Assembly (NCBI RefSeq): GCF_008124525.1
Contig: NZ_VNHJ01000003.1
Span: 186,001 to 250,000 of the forward strand
Direction of reading: 5' to 3'
Source of the DNA: Oceanicella actignis
GTDB lineage: Bacteria; Pseudomonadota; Alphaproteobacteria; Rhodobacterales; Rhodobacteraceae
Length of the DNA: 64,000 bases
This document shows positions 27,849-36,464 of this stretch, in pieces. The first letter of the stretch is position 1; every line of letters begins with the position of its first letter. The translations under genes were made by a program, and so were the position numbers. The notes under the pieces are model-generated. The model was not told the DNA's origin. It searched no databases and worked only from the letters and a program-made list of their open reading frames with translations.

Positions 27849-27942
27849 CAAGAGCCGAGCGGCGGCGCGCGGCGACGCGGCCCCGTCCCTTTCCTTTCCC
27901 GGCGCCCGCGCCGGGCCTGCAAGCGCGCCGGAGGCGCAGCCC

Positions 27943-28962
27943 ATGAGCACACATGACGACAACGCGGGCGCGGCCGTCGCCCGCCCCCTCGGCGCCGGCG
28001 ACGACACCGTGCTGCCCTTTCAGCTCGACCGCAGCGACATCCGCGGCCGCGTCGCGCGGCTGGACGAGTCGCTGGCGCGGATGCTGGCCCAGCACGACTA
28101 CCCGCCCGCCGTCGGCGCCCTGACGGCCGAGGCGGCGATGCTCACCGCCCTGATCGGCCAGACCATCAAGCTGCGCTGGAAGCTGAGCCTTCAGATCCGC
28201 GGCAGCGGCCCCATCCGCCTGATCGCCACCGACTATTACGCCCCCGAGACCGAGGGCGCGCCGGCGCGCATGCGCGCCTGGGCCAGCTTCGACCCCGAGG
28301 CTGTCGATCCCTCGGCCCCGGGCTTTGCGCAGCTGGGCGAAGGGGTGTTCGCGATCCTCATCGACCAGGGCCCCGGCACGACCCCCTATCAGGGCATCAC
28401 GCCCCTGGCCGGCGGCTCGCTGGCGGCCAGCGCGCAATCCTACTTCGCCCAGTCCGAGCAGATCCCGACCCGGTTTGAGATCGTCTCGGCGCTGGCATCG
28501 GCGCCCGGCGGGCAGCCCGCATGGCGCGCGGGCGGGGTGATGCTGCAGCAGCTGCCCGCCGAGGGCGGCGCCGGCGCAGCGCGCCCCGAGGCCGATGCGG
28601 ACGGGCTGATGACCGCGCAGGGCGTCGCCGACATGGCCGGCCGCGGCGAGGACTGGAACCGCGTCAATCTGCTGCTCGACACCGTGGACGCGCACGAGCT
28701 GATCGGCCCTCACGTCACCCCCGAGGCCCTGCTCTGGCGCCTGTTCCACGAAGAGACCCCGCGCGTCTACCCGGTCCAGCCGGTGCGCTTCGGCTGCTCG
28801 TGCTCAGGCGAGAGGGTGGTCGAGGCCCTTGCCGGCTGCTCGCCCGACGAGATCGCCGCCATGACCACGCCCGAGGGCAAGGTCACGGCCGACTGCCAGT
28901 TCTGCGGCGCGCATTACGAATTCGCCCCCGAAGAGCTGGGCGCGCGCTCAGGCGGCCATTGA
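27943..28962 (+). CDS. hslO: Redox-regulated chaperone Hsp33
   Basis: A cytoplasmic holdase activated by oxidation of a zinc centre. The 339-residue product has the Hsp33 fold with LSLQIRGSGPIRLIATDYYAP and GEGVFAILIDQGPGTTPYQGI. The C-terminal four-Cys zinc switch is complete: FGCSCS near residue 285 and CQFCGAHYEF about 30 residues later. The ATG is supported by GGAGG. The first 25 residues are an extension rich in Asp and Ala. It follows argF on the same strand and is followed by a tRNA gene. Confidence 0.95.
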   Translation: MSTHDDNAGAAVARPLGAGDDTVLPFQLDRSDIRGRVARLDESLARMLAQHDYPPAVGALTAEAAMLTALIGQTIKLRWKLSLQIRGSGPIRLIATDYYAPETEGAPARMRAWASFDPEAVDPSAPGFAQLGEGVFAILIDQGPGTTPYQGITPLAGGSLAASAQSYFAQSEQIPTRFEIVSALASAPGGQPAWRAGGVMLQQLPAEGGAGAARPEADADGLMTAQGVADMAGRGEDWNRVNLLLDTVDAHELIGPHVTPEALLWRLFHEETPRVYPVQPVRFGCSCSGERVVEALAGCSPDEIAAMTTPEGKVTADCQFCGAHYEFAPEELGARSGGH

Positions 28963-28997
28963 CCGCCCCGCCCGGCGGGCGCTAAGCATCGCGCGCC

Positions 28998-29073
28998 GGG
29001 CCCGTAGCTCAACGGTCAGAGCAGACCGCTCATAACGGTTTGGTTGGGGGTTCGAATCCCTCCGGGCCTACCA
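28998..29073 (+). tRNA. tRNA-Ile2 (anticodon CAT, lysidine-modified)
   Basis: A full cloverleaf with a 7-bp acceptor (GGGCCCG/CGGGCCT), a GTTCGAATC T-loop, discriminator A and an encoded CCA. The anticodon loop CTCATAA reads CAT. The same loop, and the AGAGCAG D-arm segment, occur in E. coli tRNA-Ile2 rather than in initiator or elongator tRNA-Met, so isoleucine AUA decoding after TilS modification is the best call. Confidence 0.9.
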
Positions 29074-29174
29074 GATCCCCCCAAGATCCCCCCAGATGCC
29101 CCGGCCATGCGCGCCGGCGCATGCGCGACGGCGCGGCCCCGCAGGGCCGCGCCGCGCCCGGATCTCGGCGCGCC

Positions 29175-30485
29175 TTACTGGAAGGCGTCGGGCATCAGCA
29201 GCTGCGGCAGCCACAGCGCCAGCTGCGGAAACACGATCACCAGCAGCAGGATGAGCAGCATCGGCAGCAGGATGATCGCCACGTCGCGCAGCACCGAGAC
29301 CACGTTCACCCCCCCGATCGCCGCCGAGATCAGCAGGCACAGACCGTATGGCGGCGTCACCAGCCCGAACGCCAGCGAGATGATGCCGATGATCGCGAAG
29401 ACGATGGGGTCGATTCCCACCGACTGCGCGACGGGCATCAGCACCGTGCCGAGAATGATGATCGCCGGGATCGCGTCGATGAACAGGCCGAACAGCAGGA
29501 ACAGCCCGGCGATCATCAGCGCCACGCCGAAGGCGCTCAGCTCCATCGCCGTCACCGTCGAAACCAGCAGCCGCGGCACGTTGAAGAAGGCCAGCATCCA
29601 CCCGAAGGCCGAGGCCGTGCCGATGGCGAAAAGCGAGATCGAGGCGAAGCGGCCCGTGTCGTAGAGCACCGCGCCAAGGTCGCGCAGGCCGACGGTGCGG
29701 TAGACGAACATGCCCAGGAACAGCGCATAGCCCGCCGCGATGATCGCGCTTTCGGTCGGCGTGACCACGCCGCCGACGATGCCGCCGATCACCAGAAGCG
29801 GCGTCATCAGCGCCAGGATCGCGCCGCGCAGCGCGCGCCGGAACTCGGCCAGCGTCGGCCGCCCCGCGGTCGGATAGCCGCGCACCTTGGCGTAGCCGTA
29901 GACCGTCGCCATGAGCGCCAGCCCGATCAGGATGCCGGGCGTGGCGCCGCCCAGGAACAGCGCGCCGACCGAGATCTGCATCACGCCGCCCCAGACCACC
30001 ATCAGGATGCTGGGCGGGATGATCACGCCCATCACCGACGAGCACGCGGTGATCGCGACCGAGAAGCGGCGGTCGTAGCCCTCCTTGACCATGGCCGGGA
30101 TCAGGATCTTGCCGCAGCCCGCCGCATCCGCGGTGGACGAGCCCGAAATGCCCGCGAACAGCATCGAGACCGCCACGTTCACATGGCCGAGCCCCCCCGG
30201 CATCCAGCCGGTCATCGCCCGCGCCAGATCGATCAGCCGGTCGGTGACCTTGCCCGAGTTCATCAGGTTCGCCGCCAGAAGAAAGAACGGCACCGCCAGA
30301 AGAATGAACGAGTTGTAGGACTGGAACATCCGGTCCAGCACGATGAACGGCGTCAGGCGGATGTCGAGCAGCACCACCGGAACCGTCGCAAGGCCCAGCG
30401 CGAAGGCGACCGGCACGCGCATCAGGATGAGGAAGGCGAAGGCGCCGAACAGGATCGCGCTGGCCGTGACTGTGGACAGGATCAT
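29175..30485 (-). CDS. TRAP transporter large permease (DctM type)
   Basis: The 12-helix cation-coupled permease of a tripartite ATP-independent periplasmic transporter; 436 residues. Seen: RVPVAFALGLATVPVVLLD near the start, NLMNSGKVTDRLIDLA, the conserved GISGSSTADAAGCGKILIP loop, and ITACSSVMGVIIPPSI. The ATG overlaps the stop of the small permease gene (ATGA). Gene order is dctP, dctQ, dctM in the direction of transcription, downstream of mannonate dehydratase and KDG kinase genes, so a uronate or related sugar acid is the likely cargo. A longer upstream frame is a shadow of dctQ. Confidence 0.93.
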   Translation of the reverse strand: MILSTVTASAILFGAFAFLILMRVPVAFALGLATVPVVLLDIRLTPFIVLDRMFQSYNSFILLAVPFFLLAANLMNSGKVTDRLIDLARAMTGWMPGGLGHVNVAVSMLFAGISGSSTADAAGCGKILIPAMVKEGYDRRFSVAITACSSVMGVIIPPSILMVVWGGVMQISVGALFLGGATPGILIGLALMATVYGYAKVRGYPTAGRPTLAEFRRALRGAILALMTPLLVIGGIVGGVVTPTESAIIAAGYALFLGMFVYRTVGLRDLGAVLYDTGRFASISLFAIGTASAFGWMLAFFNVPRLLVSTVTAMELSAFGVALMIAGLFLLFGLFIDAIPAIIILGTVLMPVAQSVGIDPIVFAIIGIISLAFGLVTPPYGLCLLISAAIGGVNVVSVLRDVAIILLPMLLILLLVIVFPQLALWLPQLLMPDAFQ

Positions 30486-30982
30486 CGCACGGCGCTCCGC
30501 GGCTGGGACCGGCGCCAGGCGTCGATGCGCTCCTTCAGCCGCCAGGCGGCGAAGATCGCCCAGACGGCGCCCGCGATCGGGACCGAGACATGGGTGAAGA
30601 TCTTGTTCGCGCCCATCATCATCGAGCGCTGATTGGCGCCGAAGCGCGCGTAGTCCACGCCGTACCAGGCCACCATCAGCCCGAAGGCCAACACGCAGAC
30701 CAGCACGAAGCCGTCCTGCAGCAGCGAGGCCAGCGGCCCGCGCGCGTCGGGCAGAACGCGCACGTCGAAATGCGTGCCGTCCCAGACCGCCACCATCGAG
30801 CCGATCATCACGACCCAGATGAACAGGAACGTGGCCAGCTCCTCGGTCCACAGATAGTTCGGGATCAACCCCGTGTATCGGGCGATGACCTGCATCGCCA
30901 CCGGCGCCGCCAGCGCGCCGACGAGGACGGCCAGAAGCCCCCGCAGCGCGGCGCAGAACCGCTCAAGCGCAACACCAAGCAT
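30482..30982 (-). CDS. TRAP transporter small permease (DctQ type)
   Basis: A 166-residue four-helix protein that partners DctM in the inner membrane. The signature region is RYTGLIPNYLWTEELATFLFIWVVMIGSM, with the family's E-E pair. GGAGG lies four bases before the ATG. The gene is separated from dctP by 94 bp containing a strong stem-loop and overlaps dctM by four bases. Confidence 0.92.
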   Translation of the reverse strand: MLGVALERFCAALRGLLAVLVGALAAPVAMQVIARYTGLIPNYLWTEELATFLFIWVVMIGSMVAVWDGTHFDVRVLPDARGPLASLLQDGFVLVCVLAFGLMVAWYGVDYARFGANQRSMMMGANKIFTHVSVPIAGAVWAIFAAWRLKERIDAWRRSQPRSAVR

Positions 30983-31037
30983 GTTTTCCTCCCCAACGCC
31001 GCGCCATGCGCGCCGCCGCCTTGCGACATGCGACGAC

Positions 31038-31058
31038 GCCCCGCCGCGCGGGCGGGGC
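31038..31058 (-). promoter_or_regulatory. Intercistronic stem-loop between dctP and dctQ
   Basis: Perfect 8-bp arms GCCCCGCC (31038-31045) and GGCGGGGC (31051-31058) enclose a five-base loop, 18 bp after the dctP stop. No T-tract follows, so partial termination or protection of the dctP mRNA end, giving more binding protein than permease, is the likely effect. Confidence 0.55.
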
Positions 31059-31076
31059 GCCGTCATCGCCCGCAGG

Positions 31077-32069
31077 TCACATGCCCCGGATCGCCGCCAG
31101 CAGATCCGACGCGCCCAGCTCCTGCGCATAGGCGTCCTGGACGGGCTTGACCATGTCGAGCAGCTTGTCGCGGTTCTCGAATTCGAGAATCTCGATCTGG
31201 CCGGCATCGGCCATCTGCTTGAGCTTGATCCCGTCCTCGCGCGATTCCAGCTCGCGGCCGAAGGCGCCCGCCTCGCGGCCGGCCCGCTTGACGGCCTCCT
31301 GCTGCTCGGGGGTCAGCTTGCGCCAGGCGGTTCCGCTCATGACCAGGGGACGCACGGTGATCGTGTGCCTGGTCAGCGTGACGTAGGGCGCGACCTCGTA
31401 GAAGCGCAGGTTCTGGATGCTGGCCGCCTCGTTCTCGAAGCCGTCGATGACGCCGGTCTGGATGGCGTTGTAGACCTCGTTGTAGGCGATGGCGGCGGGC
31501 GCGGCGCCAAGGGCCTTGAAGATGCGCGCCTGGATGGGCGCGCCCATCACCCGCATGCGGTGACCCTTGAGGTCCTCGAGATTGCGGATCGGCTTGCGCG
31601 AAACCAGGTTGCGCACGCCGCCGCCGGCATAGCCCAGCACGATGATGTCGGCCTTCTCGGCCAGCTGCCGCTCGAGCGGGGCGAGCACGTCGCTGGACAG
31701 GACCTTGTTCCAGTGCTCGGGATCGCGGAACAGGAAGGGCATGTCCATCAGCGGCGCCGAGGGCGCGAAGGTGGCCATGTTGGACGGCGCCATGATGGCG
31801 TAATCCACCGCCACGCCCTGGTTGAGATAGGTGACGTAGTCCTTCTCGACCCCGAGCTCGCCGTTCAGGCGCAGGTCGAAGTCCAGCGCGCCGCCGGTGT
31901 ATTCCGTGGCCAGGCGCTCGAACTCGCGCAGCGTCTTGGTGAAGGCATGCTCTTCGTCAAACATGCTGGCGCCGCGCAGCGTCATGTCGGCCGCGGCCGC
32001 CGGCGCGGCGACCGCCGCGGCGAGCATGGCGCCCTGAACAAGGCGGGTCGCCTTCTTGAAGATGGTCAT
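31077..32069 (-). CDS. TRAP transporter substrate-binding protein (DctP family)
   Basis: A periplasmic receptor of 330 residues including a signal peptide (cleavage around AAA-DM, residue 27). The mature protein shows the DctP pattern: a start at MTLRGASMFDEEHAFTKTL, the ligand-binding arginine region HRMRVMGAPIQARIFKALGA, AYNEVYNAIQTGVIDGFENE and TRHTITVRPLVMSG. The ATG has a GGGAGGAG site. It is the first gene of the dctPQM unit and has its own upstream region with an AT-rich palindrome. Neighbouring uxuA and kdgK genes make hexuronates or mannonate plausible ligands. Confidence 0.92.
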   Translation of the reverse strand: MTIFKKATRLVQGAMLAAAVAAPAAAADMTLRGASMFDEEHAFTKTLREFERLATEYTGGALDFDLRLNGELGVEKDYVTYLNQGVAVDYAIMAPSNMATFAPSAPLMDMPFLFRDPEHWNKVLSSDVLAPLERQLAEKADIIVLGYAGGGVRNLVSRKPIRNLEDLKGHRMRVMGAPIQARIFKALGAAPAAIAYNEVYNAIQTGVIDGFENEAASIQNLRFYEVAPYVTLTRHTITVRPLVMSGTAWRKLTPEQQEAVKRAGREAGAFGRELESREDGIKLKQMADAGQIEILEFENRDKLLDMVKPVQDAYAQELGASDLLAAIRGM

Positions 32070-32215
32070 GCGTGTCTCCTCCCTTCGCATGGTTGCGCCG
32101 GAACCCCCGGCGGCATGGTCTTCGGCGGGCGGGGTCCGGCGGCGCGGCGCCCACCCTGCGTCGAGTCGCGCGCTGCGCCGACCTGGTCGGCCCTGCATTG
32201 CGTCAGTTTTTTAAC

Positions 32216-32225
32216 ATACTAGTAT
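32216..32225. promoter_or_regulatory. Candidate GntR operator upstream of dctP
   Basis: ATACTAGTAT is a perfect 10-bp palindrome in an unusually AT-rich patch (32203-32236), next to a second palindrome CCAATTGG (32227-32234). It is about 150 bp before the dctP start. Its CTAGTAT core recurs in front of the GntR regulator gene at 35320-35326. Confidence 0.5.
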
Positions 32226-32241
32226 CCCAATTGGAAGCGCC

Positions 32242-33408
32242 TCACGCCGCCCCGCGCGCCCATTCCAGCCCCGCGAGAAGGCCGCGCAGCTCGGCCAGCC
32301 CGCGCATGCGCCCGATCAGCGAATAGCCCGGCTGCGCGCCGCGCGAAGCGTCGTCCAGCAGCTCGTGCCCGTGATCGGGGCGGAAGGGGATCTCTTCGCC
32401 GCGCGCGCGCTCGGCCTCGAGCAGCGCCGCCGCCGTCGCCGGCAGATCGACGTCGCCTTCAAGATGCGCGGCCTCTTCGAACGAGCCGTCGGCGAAGCGG
32501 CGCACGTTGCGCAGATGCGCGAAATGGATGCGCTCGGAGAAGGCGCGGGCGATCGCGGGCACGTCGTTCCGCGCCGAGGCGCCCAGCGAGCCCGAGCACA
32601 GCGTCAGCCCGTTGGAGGGCGAGTCCTCGGCGCCAAGAATCCAGGCGATGTCCTCGGCGCTCGAGACGATGCGCGGCAGGCCCAGAATGTCGCGCGGCGG
32701 GTCGTCCGGATGGATCGCCAGACGCACGCCAAGCTCGGCCGCGGCGGGCGCGACCTCGCGGATGAAGCGCTTGAAGTTGGCGCGCAGGTCGTCGCACGTC
32801 AGACCCGCCCGATCGGCCAGAACCGCCTTGAGCCCGGCGATGTCGTAGCGCGGAAAGGCGCCGGGCAGCCCGGCCATGATCGCCTCGAGCAGCGCGTCGC
32901 GTTCGGCCTGGCCGGCGGCGGCGATCCAGGCGTCGGCCGCCGCCACGGCCTCGGGGGCGTAGCGCGCGCGCGCCTCTTCCATGCCCAGCATGTGGATCTC
33001 GAAGGCGGCCATGCGCGGCGCGCTGAAGCGCAGGCAGCTGCCCCCGCGCGCGACGGGCGCGCGCAGATCGGTGCGCGTCCAGTCCAGCAGCGGCATGAAG
33101 TTGTAGCACACCGTGCGCACGCCCTCGGCGGCCAGATTGGCCAGGGACTGCCGGTAGTTGGCGTAACGCGCGTCATGCGCGCCCTCGCCGACCTTGAGCG
33201 CGTCATGCACGGGCAGGCTCTCGACCACGTCCCACGTGAACCCCGCCCGCGCCAGGCGGTCGCGGCAGGCGGCGATGCGCTCGCGCGGCCAGACCTCGCC
33301 ATAGGGAATCTCGTGCAGGGCGGTGACGATGCCCTGCGCGCCGGTCTGCGCGATCTCATCCAGCGTGATGGGGTCGAAATCCCCGAACCAGCGCCATGTC
33401 TCCTTCAT
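32242..33408 (-). CDS. uxuA: Mannonate dehydratase
   Basis: Dehydrates D-mannonate to 2-keto-3-deoxygluconate (KDG) in hexuronate breakdown. The 388-residue length is normal. Seen: KETWRWFGDFDPITLDEIAQ at the start with the family pattern TGAQGIVTALHEIPYGEVW, CYNFMPLLDWTRTDL, LAIHPDDPPRDILGLPRIVS and IPFRPDHGHELLDD, which include the metal-binding His and Cys. The ATG overlaps the kdgK stop by four bases. The product KDG is the substrate of the upstream kinase. Confidence 0.94.
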   Translation of the reverse strand: MKETWRWFGDFDPITLDEIAQTGAQGIVTALHEIPYGEVWPRERIAACRDRLARAGFTWDVVESLPVHDALKVGEGAHDARYANYRQSLANLAAEGVRTVCYNFMPLLDWTRTDLRAPVARGGSCLRFSAPRMAAFEIHMLGMEEARARYAPEAVAAADAWIAAAGQAERDALLEAIMAGLPGAFPRYDIAGLKAVLADRAGLTCDDLRANFKRFIREVAPAAAELGVRLAIHPDDPPRDILGLPRIVSSAEDIAWILGAEDSPSNGLTLCSGSLGASARNDVPAIARAFSERIHFAHLRNVRRFADGSFEEAAHLEGDVDLPATAAALLEAERARGEEIPFRPDHGHELLDDASRGAQPGYSLIGRMRGLAELRGLLAGLEWARGAA

Positions 33409-34403
33409 TGCTCCCCTCCGTCGATGGCGGGCGCGCCCTCGGGCATGCCCAGATCGCGCCGCCAGCGCCCCGCATCCACCGGCGCCAGCGCGCCCTTGCG
33501 CGCGATGACCTGATTGGCGACCCGCGTCGCGGCGAGGATGCGTGTCTCGATGTCGGCCGCGTGATCGAGCCCGGCCAGGAACGCGGCGTTGAAGCTGTCG
33601 CCGGCCGAAGTGGTGTCGACGATGCGCCCGGCCGGCGGCGGCGCCGTGCGCCCCGCGCGCCCCTCGCACAGATGGGCCACCGGACCGCCCCCGTTCTTGA
33701 CGACGACGATCCGCGCCCCCGCGTCGGCGTAGCGGGCGGCCGAGGCCTGCGGGTCCGGGTCGCCGAAGGCGGCGGCCTCGTCGTCGAACGAGGGCAGCAC
33801 GATGTCGGCCAGCCCCGCGGCGCGCATCACGCTCTGGCGCATGAGCGCGGCGTCGGGCCACAGGCGCGGGCGGATGTTGGGATCGAACGCAACCGCCGCG
33901 CCGCGCGCGCGCGCGCGCTCGAGCGCGGCGAACAGGTTCTCGCGCCCCGGCCCCTCGAGAATGGCCAGCGTGATGCCCGACAGATACACAAGGTCCGCAT
34001 CCGCGAAGGCGCGGTCGAGCGCGTCGGGCTCCTGCGCCAGCAGCCGCGCGGCCGAGCGCTCGCGCCAATACGAGAAGCTGCGCTCGCCCGCCTCGAGCCA
34101 GATCATGTAGACCCCGATCGAACGCGCGGCGCAGCGCAGCACATGCCCGGTCTCGATGCCGGCGGCGCGCATGAAGGCCAGCATCTCGTCCGAGGGCCGA
34201 TCCTGCCCGACGCGCGAGGCGAAGCGCACCGCCCAGTCGGGCCGCAGCCGCCGCGCATACCAGGCGGTGTTGAAGGCGTCGCCCGCGAAGCCCTTGCGCA
34301 AGAGCCCGGGCCGCGCGTCGGGCGCAAGCTCGAGCATGCACTCGCCGACCGAGACGAGGCGCCGTGCGGGAGCGTTCGCGGATGGTGCGTCGAAGAAGAT
34401 CAT
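33405..34403 (-). CDS. kdgK: 2-keto-3-deoxygluconate kinase (PfkB family)
   Basis: Phosphorylates KDG to KDPG for Entner-Doudoroff cleavage. The PfkB signature near the C-terminus is intact (IVDTTSAGDSFNAAFLAGL, with the catalytic Asp), as are the start VSVGECMLEL and GFAGDAFNTAWYARRL. About 332 residues from the ATG at 34403; an ATG eight codons upstream is possible and neither has a clear ribosome site. The gene overlaps uxuA by four bases. KDPG aldolase (eda) is not in this window. Confidence 0.9.
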   Translation of the reverse strand: MIFFDAPSANAPARRLVSVGECMLELAPDARPGLLRKGFAGDAFNTAWYARRLRPDWAVRFASRVGQDRPSDEMLAFMRAAGIETGHVLRCAARSIGVYMIWLEAGERSFSYWRERSAARLLAQEPDALDRAFADADLVYLSGITLAILEGPGRENLFAALERARARGAAVAFDPNIRPRLWPDAALMRQSVMRAAGLADIVLPSFDDEAAAFGDPDPQASAARYADAGARIVVVKNGGGPVAHLCEGRAGRTAPPPAGRIVDTTSAGDSFNAAFLAGLDHAADIETRILAATRVANQVIARKGALAPVDAGRWRRDLGMPEGAPAIDGGEQ

Positions 34404-34441
34404 CGGCCGGGCCCGGATTTGCCGCATGGAGTGGCGACGCC

Positions 34442-34465
34442 GCCGGCCGCGCGAAGGCGGCCGGC
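34442..34465 (-). promoter_or_regulatory. Stem-loop between the SDR gene and kdgK
   Basis: Nine-base arms GCCGGCCGC (34442-34450) and GCGGCCGGC (34457-34465) with a six-base loop lie seven bases after the SDR stop. No T-tract. It may tune read-through from the SDR gene into kdgK-uxuA. Confidence 0.45.
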
Positions 34466-34471
34466 CGCGGA

Positions 34472-35224
<753 letters not shown>

Positions 35225-35319
35225 CCTGCCGTCCTTCCTTCGCTCGCAGAACCCCTCCCTGCGCCGCGGGATGTGAATCGCGCGGCTTGCGGGTCGGCGG
35301 CACGCTAGCGCAGGTGCCG

Positions 35320-35331
35320 CTAGTATGCTAG
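35320..35331. promoter_or_regulatory. Candidate GntR operator between the SDR gene and the GntR gene
   Basis: CTAGTATGCTAG, two CTAG half-sites around TATG, lies in the divergent region about 95 bp from the SDR start and 131 bp from the regulator start. An additional CGCTAGCG palindrome is at 35303-35310. The CTAGTAT core is shared with the site in front of dctP. Confidence 0.5.
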
Positions 35332-35462
35332 TCGGTTATTGCGGGGCCGGCGCTCGGCTTGCGCGGGCGGACGTTTCAAGGGATACTCCCCGCATCCGCG
35401 ATCGCTCCGCGGCGCAGGACGCGGCGGAGCCTGGAAGAACCGGAGAAAAGGCGACCAGCGGA

Positions 35463-36146
35463 ATGGTGACGGCTTCGAGACTGCCCGAGCGCAGGACCAA
35501 CGTCGACTACGTGTTCGACACGCTTCACGACGAGATCCTCTCGCTCAAGCTCCGACCCGGCGACCGGATTTCGGAAGCCGAGATCGCCGCGCGGCTCGGC
35601 GTCTCGCGCCAGCCGGTGCGCGATGCGTTCAGCCGGCTCGAGAACCTGGACCTCGTGGTCATTCGCCCGCAGAGGGCCACCGAGATCAAGCGCTTTTCCC
35701 GGCTGGGCATCCGCAAGTCGCGCTTCATCCGGGCCGCGATCGAGGCCGAGGTGCTGCGCCTTGCCGCCGCGCGCTGCGACGCGCAGGGCAGGCGCGCCCT
35801 GGAGCGAAGCCTGGACGAGCAGCGCGCGGCGCTGCGCGCGGGCGATTACCGGCGCTTCGCGCAGCTCGACTACACCTTCCACCAGGCTCTGTGCGGCGTG
35901 GCGGGCGTGCCCTTCGCCTATGACGCCATCGCCGCCGAAAAGGCCAAGGTGGACCGGCTGTGCGTGCTGGGACTGTCGCGCGAGGACCGCATGCCCATGC
36001 TGCTGGGCGATCACGAGGAGATCGCCGCGCGCGTCATCGCGGGCGACGCCGAGGGCGCGGTGGCGGCGGGCAAGCTGCACCTGACGCGCCTTGACGACAC
36101 CATCAACGCGATCGAGAAGCAGCACCCGGCCTATTTCGAGGACTGA
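35463..36146 (+). CDS. GntR family regulator (FadR/FCD subfamily) of the uronate locus
   Basis: A 227-residue regulator. The winged helix (about residues 12-80) includes DTLHDEILSLKLRPGDRISE and the recognition helix LGVSRQPVRDAFSRLENLDL. The FCD domain has FAQLDYTFHQALCGVAGVPF and GDHEEIAARVIAGDAEGAV. The ATG at 35463 follows a purine-rich CGGAGAAAAGG stretch; longer starts would run through the operator region. It is divergent from the SDR-kdgK-uxuA genes and is the obvious candidate regulator of those and of the TRAP genes. The effector is probably a uronate intermediate, by analogy with UxuR/ExuR. Confidence 0.85.
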   Translation: MVTASRLPERRTNVDYVFDTLHDEILSLKLRPGDRISEAEIAARLGVSRQPVRDAFSRLENLDLVVIRPQRATEIKRFSRLGIRKSRFIRAAIEAEVLRLAAARCDAQGRRALERSLDEQRAALRAGDYRRFAQLDYTFHQALCGVAGVPFAYDAIAAEKAKVDRLCVLGLSREDRMPMLLGDHEEIAARVIAGDAEGAVAAGKLHLTRLDDTINAIEKQHPAYFED

Positions 36147-36164
36147 GCGGCCGCGCGCCCTTGG

Positions 36165-36432
36165 CCCGCGCGCGGGGACCGGACCGGCGCAGCGCCCGCA
36201 TGTCGTCGTCGCAGCTCCGCCCCGCGCCCGCGCGGCGAGCGGGTCGATCCGCCGCCGGGCGCAGCGGCGATGCTCGCCCGCCCCCGGCCCGCGCGCGCGG
36301 GGCCTGAGCGGAAAACGCCGCGGCAACAGATCATCGTCCTGACCCGCGCGCGGGGGCCGGGCGCCGGCGACCGCCGCCGCGCCGGCGAAGGACGGCCCTC
36401 GCCTGCCCGCGCGCGGGCCGGGCGCCGGCGAT
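36165..36432. repeat. GC-rich degenerate repeats in the 318-bp gap before rnj
   Basis: The gap 36147-36464 holds no gene. A motif CCCGCGCGCGGG followed by CCGG appears near 36165, 36343 and 36405; the last two continue with GGGCGCCGGCGA, 62 bp apart. It lies between the convergent ends of the GntR gene and rnj and could include termination structures, but no T-tract is present. Confidence 0.45.
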
Positions 36433-36464
36433 GCGCCCGCCCGGCGCGCGGCAAGGGCGGCGCC

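Noticed and set aside
28998-29073. Elongator or initiator tRNA-Met
   Set aside because: The anticodon is CAT, but the CTCATAA loop and the D-arm match tRNA-Ile2, and initiator features are missing.
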